Of a stretch of DNA of 64,000 nucleotides, positions 52,930-64,000 are shown one piece after another; positions within the stretch are counted from its first letter, which is position 1; each line of letters opens with the position of its first letter. The stretch comes from Monarcha castaneiventris obscurior (lineage: Eukaryota; Chordata; Aves; Passeriformes; Monarchidae). The stretch covers positions 39,392,501 to 39,456,500 of the forward strand of contig JAMPIT010000230.1 in assembly GCA_026261815.1 (NCBI GenBank), read 5' to 3'. Below the pieces are notes generated by a model. The model searched no databases and had not been told where the DNA came from. It worked only from the letters and a program-made list of their open reading frames with translations. The position numbers and the translations under genes are program-made.

Positions 52930-53660
52930 CCACGAAGCTGTTTGCGTGTCGGATTCCCGTTGAGCACAGCGGGAGTGAAGCCCCTGGGTGCTGTCATAAA
53001 GGTTGGGGCTGAGGGTCTCCAGCCTTGCATTGTGCACAGCCCTGAGGGAGCTCCGGCACGTGCCGTAGCCTGCATTTCCTGCATGGGGATGGGGATGGGG
53101 AAACGACGGGAAAATGGGGACCTCCGCCGCAGGTCTTTGGGCAGAGCCCCTCGCCTGCCTCCCCGGCGGCGGGGCTGGGAGATCGCGCCCCCACCACGGA
53201 ACAGGCGATGGCGGAGAGCTCGGGGTCGTTGCGGAGGCAGCAAAGCGAGATATGAGCGGCGAGAGCACAGCGATGCTCCCGGCGATGCTCCCGGCGATGC
53301 TCCCGGCGATGCTCCCGGCGATGCTCCTGGCGATGCTCCCGGCGATGCTCCCGGCGATGCTCCCAGCCAGCGCCGCTGCCGCCGGGACGCGTCCCCGCAC
53401 TGCCGCCGCCGGTCCCGGGCGCTCCGTGCCGAGGGGAGCGGGGCCGGGGGTCCCAGGGCGGCGGAGGGAAGGGCCGGGGGTCCCAGGGCGGCAGCAGCCA
53501 GGGCTGGGCGGGTTCGGCGGGGCGAGAGCGGCACCCAGCGGCACCCGGCGGCACCGGGCAGGGAGGAGGGACAGGAGCAGCGGCTCCCCTGCCGCGGCGA
53601 CACCGCGGGTGATGGGTGCGAACCGAAGAAGGGACGGCTTAGATTGGCTGTGAGGGAGGG
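52930..53660. promoter_or_regulatory. Second CpG/GC-rich block, about 19 kb upstream of TRIM71
   Basis: The DNA becomes markedly GC- and CpG-rich between flanking AT-rich sequence, and includes the 12-bp minisatellite. CpG dinucleotides are dense at about 53100-53260 and 53380-53620. Long frames exist on both strands, but they share no recognisable domain, and the longest on the minus strand reads antisense through the CR1 tail. It may be an orphan CpG island or distal promoter, or simply a GC-rich minisatellite region. Confidence 0.55.
53270..53365. repeat. 12-bp minisatellite, 8 copies (GCGATGCTCCCG)
   Basis: Eight head-to-tail copies start at 53270, 53282, 53294, 53306, 53318, 53330, 53342 and 53354. 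Six are identical. Copy 5 ends CTG instead of CCG, and copy 8 ends in A. Because 12 is a multiple of three, the array stays open in several frames and creates spurious repetitive peptides on both strands. Confidence 0.97.
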
Positions 53661-53935
53661 GTGAGGTTTTTTACAGTCAGGGTGGTGAGATACTGGCACA
53701 GGTGGCCCACAAAGGCGATGGATGCCCCATCCCTGGAAAAATTCATGGTTAGGGTTGGATGGGGTCTCTGAGCGCCCTGATCTAGTTGAAGATGTCCCTG
53801 AGCGTGGCAGGGGGTTTGGAACTAGATGACCTTTAAAGGTCCCTTCCAACCCAAGCCATTCAATGAACCTGTGATTCTGTGAGTCTGTGATTCTGTGAGT
53901 CTGTGTTTCTGTGAGTCTGTGTTTCTGCGAGTCTG
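53595..53935 (+). mobile_element. CR1 LINE fragment, 3' end with expanded octamer tail
   Basis: The plus strand reads as a CR1 3' end: a 'ttagattgg' block near 53639, 'gggtggtgagatactgg' near 53680, 'gatgccccatccctgg' near 53719, 'ggaactagatgacctttaa' near 53817, and 'cccttccaaccca' at 53840. It finishes in a tandem octamer tail. It is 5' truncated and abuts the GC-rich block on its left. Confidence 0.93.
53871..53934 (+). repeat. Expanded CR1 terminal octamer array, 8 copies of 8 bp
   Basis: Eight consecutive octamers occur in order: GTGATTCT, GTGAGTCT, GTGATTCT, GTGAGTCT, GTGTTTCT, GTGAGTCT, GTGTTTCT, GCGAGTCT. They derive from the CR1 terminal ATTCTGTG repeat. The alternation gives a 16-bp higher-order period repeated four times. 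Confidence 0.92.
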
Positions 53936-56900
53936 TTGCACTGTGGCTCCTAACCCTGGGAAGGCCTTGAAAACTGGTGTGGTTTTCTGCTTCTGTTTTT
54001 GTTTTTGTTTTAATAAAACTCACACACACATGGAGGAGTGGCAGAGGCCTGGGGAAGCCAGAGGGAAGGTCAGGGCTTGCTGCTGCTGTGCTGGGGGGCA
54101 GTAAAGGAAAGGATTTTGGAACCTTTCTCTTGCTGTTGCAAATATCAGGGAGCATGGTTTCCCCACCCGCCAGCTTTGTCCTGAGGAAATCCTACCAAGA
54201 TGGAGCCAGAGGTGCTTCAGGGCTGGTTTGCATGAGGCAAACCTGACCTTTTTCTGCCAACAAGAGAAATGGAAGAGGAGATGAAAATCTGTCAGATTTA
54301 ACTGCAATCCCAGCCAGTGACACTTCAGTGGAGCTGCTGTGGGCTGGGAGTACTGCACTTAAGAATAGATTTTTTTGGCAAAAATAATTTAATCCACTGC
54401 CTTAGAGTAAAAAACACCACCTTAATCATGTCTAGATTGGTCTGCATGCTTGTGTGAACCAGCCACAAAGCCCACAGCCCATTCCTTGCCTTCACCCTCT
54501 GGGTCTGATCCAGAAACTGTGCCAGTTCTGCCAAGTTTTGTTCCAGCTGAACTCCTCAGGAAAGTGCATCTTAACCCTACCCCTGTTTAGGGTGTTGAAC
54601 ATTGCTGTCTTTGTAAGAAACGACCGTTGATAAGGATGATCCAACTGTGGGTTTGAAAACATGGTGGATAAACAAATAGTGCTCAAATGGCTGCATTTCA
54701 ATGGAAGAGGTATTTGGTGGAAAAAATATTTTAGGAAAAAAAGCTGTATTTATTATTGGTTTAAATCTTTTTAGCGTGATTACAGACTGGGTAGACAATC
54801 TACTTTTCATGTGGTGTAAAAGAATCCTCTTAAATGAATAAAATATGGGATATGTTAAGAGCTCAGCTTAAAACCTAGCAAAAAAAGAGGAAAGAAAAAA
54901 ACCAGAGAGAACACAGGCAAGTCCCTGTCTCAGCTCTCATTGCCATCTGAGAATCTGTGGTTGGGATCCTATGAAAGAACAACCCCTGGTGGGACAAGAA
55001 TTAAAATTAGAAGAAGAAGAAAAAAACCCTAAAATACAAAGTGACCCATGAAACCTAGCCCAGAAAGAAGGAGGGCCACCAGAGGAAATGAAGTTAAGGA
55101 TATGTTTGGAAGGAGTTTGTTTTCTCAAAGCCTTCCGTTTCACTGCAGCTGATTTAAAACTAGGGTTGTGTTTCAGCAGCAGCAGTTGTAGGAGTGTGAG
55201 AGGGGAGTCTGCCTCCTCGGCCTCTGCCAGCATGCTTCACATGGAGTTGTTTCTGGGATCGGGCTCAGGAGCTGTTCTTGGGACCAGACCTGGAGGAAAA
55301 GCTGCTCTTTCCTTCTGGTGGCCCAAGCGATGCTGCACAGGGGCACAAAACATGTCCCTTAGCCTGGCTGCAGACAAACCCAGGAGATTGCTGCCCAGCA
55401 GTTTTCCCCATTGTAGGAATGGTCAGCAGTGATGCAGCCTGTGCCCACCAACACAGGGATTTGTGCAGTGCAGCAACTGAACCAGATTTTGCTGAGGAAC
55501 CAGTGCCATGCCATTGAAACCTTTTGCATCATAAATGCTTGTGGAGCCATCATTCCCCCATCAGCTCAGCTTGTTCCCTCTCAGATCAATGGCTTCACAA
55601 GTATGCCTACTTACTTATTTTATTTACTTCTTGCCTTTGTTGAAAAGACAGCAGATCACTGAATAATACCTTTTTTTTTTTTTTTCAGGACAATTTGTCT
55701 ATTCAGCTCACTTTCTGTCTAGAAAACATCACTGGAGGAGACCTGAGCAAGCCATCACAGAGCAGAGCTGACCCTGAGGTGGGGTGCTAGAAAGTTAGCC
55801 CCAAGATGGTGTTCAACACAGCAAATTCCCACGAGGAGATTGGGAATGGCTACAGGAGCAGAGAAGGGGTTTATTCCAAAGGACATGGGCCCTCAGGGAG
55901 GAAAGCCAAGCATGTTGTGTGGTGGTGGTGGTGAGGCAGCCTTACTCCTGGTAGTGACTTCAGTGCAGTGACATTTCTGTGTTGTGGCTAAAGTAATTTT
56001 TCCCTCATGGCCAAGTGTTTGTTAAAAGTAATGCCCTGCTTGCCTGTTGCCTGCCGCTCTAAACACACTGGGCAGCAGGAGGGGCAGGACAACAAGCCAG
56101 GCTCAAAAATAATGTTTTAGCAACTTCAGTGAAAATGTTACTGCTCCTGCACGTGTACCTAGTCACACAACGCACTCCATTCCCCCAGGCTGGCTGTTTT
56201 CCAAAGGCTGGGCTGTCACAAACTGCTAACAGCAGTGCTTTTCATCTCACACTGCTTCTCCAAGAGGGCTGCTCTCCACTTCTGAGCACAGACCTGCTCT
56301 CCTCAGGGCAATCCCACTCCAGCCAGAGAGGCCTTGCTCCTCCGCACACTCCCCCTATTACATTCTCCTTAACCACAAAAAGCTTCTCTTTCTCTCCCCA
56401 CATCGGGAAACTCTGTGGGGACCATGGCAAAAACAAATGACCCCTGGGGATTCTCTAGCTCCTTGCTGGGTCAGGATGGTCATGCAGCAGCAGGTGGTGC
56501 CTGCTGCTGCACCTTTCCCAGTGGATGGCAGGAGCAGCCAGCTGTGTTTTCCAGTGGCCCAGGTTCCAGCCCTCCTCAGGGGGGTGGTGGGTGTCCGTGA
56601 TGTCCAGTGATGTCAGTTGGAGGTTGCTGACACCGTAACGCAAACACATTTCAAGGAATGGTTCAAATAATAGATAAACGATGGGGAAGTTCCTGCTTAC
56701 CAAGGATCTTTACACTTGAAATACTTGTACTAACCACGTCTGAAAATAGCAGTGTGGACAGGGAAATATAAATTACACTGTCAAAAGCCGAGCTGAGTAA
56801 ATGTTGCAGCGGGGATGTTTCAAGTTCATTAGCTCTTCACAAAGCCATGCTTATACCGATTTGGATAGAAAAATATCTCCAGAGAAGGGGTGCAAATCTG

Positions 56901-59900
56901 CCATCATGGTGCAGGGGCTGAAGAGCCTGGTTGTCCCTTGCCACAGCACAGGTGCCTGGGTGCTGAGCCGCACTTGGGAACACAACATCTCACTGCATGT
57001 CATGGCTGAGGACACTTTATTGCCTTCTGTCAACACCCCAGCACCGAGCTGGGAAGTAATATGTGCTTCTAGTGATGTGATCCCTCAGACAGCATTTTAA
57101 ATCAAGCTTCTGTCTATGGGGAGGCATGAGAGATCCCGTGACACCATTTTTATTTCAGGAAGAATAAAGGCATTCATCTCCGCAACATTGGATAGATTCA
57201 CTGCCGTATCCCAATAGGGCATCCTCACATAAACAGCTGAATTAAACTGCAGTCTGGAATAGCAGTCAGGGGTAGGAAACTCAGGCACTAATTTTGCTTC
57301 TTCACTGAAACTATCCATGTTTTATCGCTCTGAAGGGGGGTAGCCAGCAGTTTGTGCTGTGGCTTCCAAATAATGGCACCATTTTTCCTCTGAGTCATTT
57401 TTGTTCGAATGCTGATAACTAGTATTTATATTTTCAAGCCCAGTTGTGGCCGGGACTGTGAGAAGAAAATCAAAAGCAAGTTCCAACCTTTATTTTCATG
57501 GAATCTGGCTGAGCCATGGAGGTCAAATTGCAGTTTAAATCTTTAAAATGCAGTTTTAGTTCTAAAAGGATGATTGCACCAAGACAGCCAAAAGAGGAAT
57601 GGTGATAACAATTGTAATACCAATGGGGACAGCTGATTTGAATTAAGCCTTTTCTCTCAAGTGAGAAACAGCAGCCCTTATAAGGACCACAACTCTGCCA
57701 TGGTGCAGCTTTTCATGACCATTCATAGTCACAACCTTCCTGAATGCCGTGTAAGCTTTGAAAACATTATCCCAAGTTTACAGATGTGGGACTGTGGCCC
57801 AAGACTTGGCCTGGGACCTCCCCTGAGAGCACTCAGCAATCCTGCAGTTGAGCTGTAACTTGTGAGAATCATTCCCATGCCCTTCTCACCTTCCTTGCCC
57901 CATGCCAGCATCCTCCAGGCTGGATCTCACCCTCTGTCCCTCGGGCTGATGGCCGCCCTTAGATGGATGTTCATGCACTGCCCAGCTGCTTTGAGTGAGG
58001 GCAGAAGAACCAGAAAGCTCCTCTGGCCCTTGAACTGATTTCATTCTCCAAGCAGTAGAAAATAAAGATAAGGAGAAAAAAACCCATCAATGTGTGGGGT
58101 AGAAAGCAAAGCTGATGAAGGATATAGATACGTCTGCTCACCACAACCTATAGTGTACTTAAGTAACATAGAAAAGATTTAAAAGATCCAATCCTTTTAT
58201 TTCAAAAGTAAGCATCACTTGTGAATATACAGCTGGGTGAGTTAATAATTTGGTGTTATTTTTAGTTCTTTGATTTGTTTATGTGTTTTGAAAGTTGCTT
58301 CAGCCTCAGTGGGTCAAACAACCCAAGAGGACAGGAAAACGCAAAGTGAGTTGTCCTTGTATCTTTTCTCCTTTTTAGGTTTTGCATCAATCTGATTTTT
58401 TTCAGGTCAGTTTATATTACTGTTGGATCTGAGTGTGTCCATCACCACATTGTAAAGCTGCAAAGCTGCAAAGCCATAAATTCACAGAAGGTTGCTGCAT
58501 TATCTCACCTTTTCACAGACCTGTCAGTTTTACTTATCGTTGGCAGAAACTGGGGGTAAAATCTGCATGTGAACTGCTTACAACAGGACCTGCCCTATTC
58601 ACCCCGTGGGATAGGACTTCCCTGCCTTCTCTCTGCCTGCTCTTTGCAGAGTTTCCAACAGCATCTTGGCTCCCAGCAGCTCAGACTACTGCGGTAAGGG
58701 GAGAGCTCTGCTCCATGCAACCATTTCTCCCTCCTCCCAAACATTGCTACTGGAGAGACACAGAGGTTTAGCATCTCCCACCTGACACCGGGGTTATTTA
58801 TGCAATATATTCCCCCTCCTTTTGTTCAGAAAGCTGCATCCCTCTCTCCCCACAATTGGGGTGACGCCTGAGGAGCAGAAATCCAGCCCTGGGGCATCCA
58901 GGAACTGCACCTTGCTGGAGACAAGTACTGCAGATGGCTGCAGCTGCTCAAGCCAACTGGGACGGCAGCCGCCGGCCCCCACGCACCAGCCCCGCGGCTC
59001 AGGTGTCCTCAGGAAGGAGAGAATTAGTGAGGACTTTAATGCTGGATTAGGCTGCCCCAAGTTTTCCCTTTTTCTCCTACCACCAGCTCAGCCCATGGAA
59101 GCAGGCGGCCTCCGGTGTGGGTTACAGCCTGGGACTGCCCCTCGGAGTGGCCACGTCCTCTCCCTGACCCACAGCCCCTCTGCCCCTCCAAGCACCCCCT
59201 CCAAGGGTGGCTGATGCCTGGGGGTGTGCCCCAGGGCACCCCAAGGGCACAGGGATGGGAGCTGCTTGAGGTTACAACTTAAAACCCTGCCCTGTCCTCT
59301 GCTGTGCAAAGTCTGGAGCTGAAATGAAGCATTTTCTTGAGAAAAAAGGCTTTTGCCTCTTCACTCTGTCTTTTTCAAAACCCATCCACCTGAACATGGG
59401 TAGAGCCCCCTGCACAGACAAAATGTTCTCCCCTGTGTTTTCACACACTTCCTTTCTACACAAAACCTTTGGGATATCCCACCAGGCTGCACAGAAGTCT
59501 GCAGCCGTCCTGGCAGACTTTAATGGCCCTAAAGCCTTGGAGGATTGAGTAACCCAATGCTGTGGCCTTGCTCTTGCTCCACAGAGGGAGACACACCATT
59601 CCCCCTGTGGTCTGAGCTGCAACCATTAATGTAACTGCTGGGAATCTGGAGCTGATGACTTGTTGTGTGGTGGCTGGTAGGCTTCTTGGCTGGATTTAGA
59701 GAGCCCGGCAGGCTGCCCTTCCACAGCAGTCATGTGGAAAGCCGCAGAGAAGATCAGGATATTGCCATAATGCTGTCTTTCTGAAAAGCCAGCTCAGTGG
59801 CTGAATGAGCTCATGTGGATTCAAGACAAAAATCTCATGGTCATGCATCACAGAAATAAGAGTTATAAAAGATTTCATATACGATTTACCCCTGGGACTT

Positions 59901-62900
59901 AGAGATTTGCCAAAACCACTGTGTGTTGAAAACCAGGAGAACATACAAGGATATCACTTTTACTCCATTTCTCATCTTTCCTTGAACATCTGCTACTTGT
60001 TGTTGCTAGAGGGAGGTTTGGGATGAGGAGACACAACAGATCTGACCCACTGTCATAACTCTTTTACTTTCTGCTATGTGGTATTCACTTTTTAACCCCA
60101 CTTGACTTTGAACAGCTCAGCAAGGCTTATCTGGTACCGTCCTTGGGAGCTGCTCCTCACCTGAGAATTGCCCGTCTAAGTTTCCTCCTGATAATTCATC
60201 AGTATTTCCCAAAGGGTAATTAAGAAGCTTTTGTTAACATCTGTCGGGTCTGCCTGCTGAACTGAAGACACCTTGGAGGCAGTAGTTTGTTACCAATGTG
60301 TCCGTGCCAAACAGGAGCGTGATGACCCTGCTTTGGCTCCCAGTTCTAGCAAAGGTGCCAAGTCCCGAGGAACTGCACCTCCAAAGAGCAGGTTCCTCCA
60401 CTGCCGTGTGGTTTCAGGTAACCAGTGCTGTCCTCTCACAGAAGGATTAGCAGCAGGATTGACAAGCCAGGAGGAATCCAACTGCTTTTTGTGGAGACAC
60501 AACCTCAGAGAAACCTCTGGCCCTGGGGATTTGCTTTTCATTTTCTGCTCTACAAGTACAAACAAGTAGAGAAGCTGCACCCAGGCTGATGGCTCCTGAC
60601 CCTCCTCCTGCTCGAGATGTGAGGCAGCAGGAGCCTGAAAATCATGGCCGTGACACACTAAGTAATTGAATTCCATCTCTCACAGCAAGAGCCATGCTCT
60701 GTGCAGCACCACTTGGCTGGTGGCATATGAAGTTTCTCAAGGAGAGCTGAAGCAAAATTCTCACTTTGGGAAGCTGGTGGAGGTTTAGGAGTTTATGCAA
60801 AAATGCCATGATGAATCAGTGTTTTTCAAAAGAAATGTTTTGAAGTAAGCCCAATTCTCCTTTAGCCAGTGTGATTATCCCTCAGTATTTTCAGTCTCGT
60901 CTGAACCAGGCTTCTCTCAGGAAGGTTTCACTTCCAACACACATTTTTGTTCATAGGACGAGTAAGAGAAGGTGGGACAATCTCATGGTACAGACCCTGA
61001 GCAGGGTACACCGAGACAATTCATGGCTCAGGCCACAGACCCTGCCTGCATGTAATTGTGCCACTCAGAGCAGAACCCCAAAGCTGATGGGGCACAAGCA
61101 TGTTGGGCTTCTGTTGAATGTGTCAGAGATCCTGGCACAGGTTTTGCATCGGATCATGCTGTGGGCATGCGCTTCGTGGACCAGATCCCAATTCATTGCA
61201 CACTGCCCGTCTTCTTTTTCCTCTGCCATGCACTCTGCAATGCTGCTGCTGTGGGTAAATGGCCAGTGTCAGCCAAAGCTTTGGAAAAAAACCTCCAGAA
61301 AAACATCCAGAACTCAGCTCACCAGCACAACTCTCGTCTGCTTGGAGAGGTCACACTGCACATCACAAGGTTTGTGTTCAGCCCCCTCAGCTCAATTTGG
61401 TGAGCCTGTTCAAGCTGCTGAAGATGCTCAGCTTAGGTGGATATAGGAGCAAGTTTTCCTTGCACAAGCAAGTCAGATTTTGGGAAAAGTTTAATCAACT
61501 TTCAGGAGAAATTGCAATCTGTGCTAATAAAGATTCACAGATTTTTTTTGACCTGACACAAGGTAATCCTGTGACTTCCAGCACTAACGCAGCCCCACGC
61601 ATTTCAGCAGTCATGTGGCTGACAAGACACAGTTTGGTGGACAACCCCAGTGGGAAGAGTGAGCCTTGACAGCCCCCACAGCTTGGTAAGAGCAAGGTTT
61701 CAATCCCCAAAATAGCATTCTCTGCTCGCCAGCAGCGTGGGGCTGCTGTGCCAGGGCGTTTTAAGCCAGGACCTGCAGTGATGAAGTCCGTAAAAACCAC
61801 TTGTCAAAGCCTTTGGGGCACTGCTGTCCCTGGGGGGTCCTGGGAGCCCACAGGCATCTCGGTGATGATGTCCCTGTCAGCTGAGGCACAGCCTGTGCGA
61901 GCCCCATGGGAATGGCACCCCTGAGCTCCCACATCCTTCCCTGGGGCTGCACGTGGTCTGGCACTGGAGGTTTTTAATTCTGATGTCCCAGAGGTGCATC
62001 CGGTGGAGCGAGGGGGAGGTGTGTTGGCATCTATGGTTGCAGCAAGAATTGACCAGTGTGAAGGATAAAGAAAATAACCAACAGGTCCCATTTTACAAAT
62101 GCAGGTCAGAGGGGTGTGAGTGCATTAAACCTGCAGTCTCACAACACTGCCTCGCCCTTCCTCCAGTGGGCGACGTAGGATGTTTTGGAGATGGCGGCCC
62201 ACTCACATCCTTTTGGGCTGTGAGCAGGGGTCCCTGCTGCCTGAGCACATCTTACAGGTTTGAAGATACTAATGTGGCCATGAACTTCCCTGTGCTCAAC
62301 CACGAGGGGCAAGGGGTCATGCAACATCTGATGTCTTCAGGTACCACTTGGCACCACTGGCCAGGCTGAGCCAGTCTCCCACGAAAACTTTCATCAGCTG
62401 GCATGGGATCCCATCTGGGTCAAGGAAACTTCCTACTGGAAGGGCTTGGTTCTAACTTTTTTTTTAAAGCAGCTCTCTGGTTTATATTCTGAGCTAAAAT
62501 TTTTAAGAATCCTGAGGCAAATCTCACCTCGGATGGCAGATCCTGGTATTGCAGATGAAGGAAATAACCAGTAGTAAATAACATGACATGCACCAGGTTT
62601 TCCACACGTCATTATGGAGGAAGCCAGGTGCCCAGAATAGATTTATGACATACAGAAGCAGAAAACTGCAGAAGTAGTGAACATTTTAAAGCAGAGAATA
62701 TACCTGTTTAGTAGATAAATCTTCTTAATTAAGGAAAAGGGAGTATTACTCTGAATATACCCTTTTGGAGTGATTTTCTAGTATCAACCTTCTGGATTTA
62801 AAAAAAAAATCTGCTATAGATCCCCATGCATCTGTCCAGGATATTAGCTGATGGCAGGACAGCTTGTGCAAAGTGTGTGCACACAGCTACTGGTGGCTCC

Positions 62901-64000
62901 TGGAAAACACTTGTTTTCTGTGTGACAGCCACCACCTCTCTGTGTGCCACGGTTATTTTGGGCAAGGTTGGGTGGATTGGTATAGAGACAACCGTCTTTG
63001 AAATACTCCGCTGTGCTTTATAAGGAAGGATCCCAGGGATGCAGGATGCGGGAGGAGGGCTGAGGCACAGGCAAGCCAGAAGGAAGCACTGGGAACATGG
63101 AGGTGGGAGCTTTGTAGGATAAAAGGAGGGGACAAGGACAAACTGCAGGGACAAGTAAAATCCTAAAGACAGAGTGCTACATTGCTGAATATTTCAGGCA
63201 GTTAGAATAACTATTCACACCTCAGAAATGCCAGGGTTTATTTAACGTGTCATTTTTTTGCCCTTTTGCCCTCAGCCCTGGAGAGGAGGGAGCAGCTGCA
63301 TGGCATCCCCAGAAACCCAAATCCTGCCCCCTCTGCCTTCTGCAGAATAAATGTGTTATGGGAGCTTTGCTTGCAGTATTTGTGCTTTGCCAGCTCCTGC
63401 ATCTGCAGGCCAGGACACGGTGCAGATTTTGTCTGCCCCTAGGATGCTCTGCGCTGAAAGCACCCATGGATTGGTTTTGCTGCATGATTACATTTTCCTG
63501 CTGCAATAAAAATTAAACCATTGAGTAAAACACTCCCAGTAGGAAACATGAAAATCTGCAAATGGAAAGCACAGGAAAGGGTTTTGTTTCCATGCCAGGC
63601 CCATATGCACTGATGAACAATGAAATACAGTGACTTCTGCAACATTCATAAATGCAGACTGCCAGGGTGCACTTGGGGCTGGCAGAGGCAGAGGATGGTC
63701 TCTGTGGATCTTTGGTTGGATCCAGAGGGTGGGCTGTGTGTTCCTCACTGCACCAAAAGGAAAGAGAAGGCAAAGTGGGAGTCCTGACTCATACCTGCAC
63801 TGAGCACATATGCACAAAAAATTACCAAAGTTTTTCAGATGTTATTTGAGCAGGGAAAAAGCAAAGGAGGATGGAGAGATTTCTCACCAGTTGAGAAAAA
63901 TGAGAACGTAATTGCAAAGGTGCAATATCCTCTACCTTCCCTGCTCCAGGTCTTGAGTTCCCAGCATGAAATGTGCTGCTTTATTCTGTCATAATGAGGA
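53936..64000. other. Right-hand flank, no gene recognised
   Basis: Mixed-composition intergenic DNA with a T tract at about 55669-55686. The longest frame is 191 codons on the plus strand at 60871-61446; it has no recognisable domain, contains mixed Ser/Arg/Leu sequence, and overlaps two other open plus-strand frames. I looked for the C-terminal coding sequence of CNOT10, the usual upstream neighbour, and did not recognise it. Confidence 0.5.

Noticed and set aside
57400..57415. GTTCGAATGC resembling a tRNA T-arm box
   Set aside because: No matching A box, acceptor stem or cloverleaf could be formed around it.
1..64000. CRISPR array, operon or phage-like system
   Set aside because: The window is vertebrate non-coding DNA with one split gene; no spacer-repeat array, ribosome binding sites or compact gene clusters are present.

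Overview
The window looks like nuclear DNA of a bird, or less likely another sauropsid. It carries three LINE fragments of the CR1 family, which is typical of avian and reptilian genomes. One carries two copies of the CR1 terminal octamer (ATTCTGTG/ATTCTATG) and another an expanded run of related octamers. The only securely recognised protein-coding sequence is vertebrate. Non-coding DNA dominates, repeats are sparse, and there is no bacterial or viral gene organisation.

The one confident gene is TRIM71 (LIN-41), read on the minus strand. Its first coding exon lies at 33362-34246. It encodes the start methionine, the RING finger, a long low-complexity Ser/Gly/Ala linker, B-box 1 and the first zinc ligands of B-box 2, and it ends at a canonical GTGAGC splice donor. 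The remaining exons (rest of B-box 2, coiled coil, filamin domain, NHL propeller) were not found. They should lie beyond the left edge, so positions 1-33361 are read as intron 1, at least 33.4 kb long.

Exon 1 sits in a large CpG island (about 32.93-36.6 kb) that continues upstream of the start codon. It contains four ATCGAT palindromes within about 250 bp, G-rich runs, a TCC microsatellite and a possible plus-strand TATA motif. To the right (36.6-64 kb) is the upstream flank of TRIM71. It holds an old 1.1-kb CR1 fragment (45.1-46.25 kb) and a second GC/CpG-rich block (about 52.93-53.66 kb) with an eight-copy 12-bp minisatellite. A young-looking CR1 3' end follows immediately, with an expanded octamer tail. 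In mammals the upstream neighbour of TRIM71 is CNOT10; I could not recognise any CNOT10 exon in this flank.

Intron 1 also holds one short CR1 3' end (9680-9887), a short CpG-rich islet with CAG runs (about 13.98-14.24 kb), two similar CTCF-like motifs in the same orientation (19.15 and 19.42 kb), and a few small tandem and inverted repeats. Most other open frames look like chance ORFs. I see no evidence of a new multi-gene system. The best leads concern regulation: the promoter ATCGAT cluster, the two extra CpG blocks, and the E-box, MEF2/TATA and C/EBP-ATF motif groups 7-10 kb upstream.
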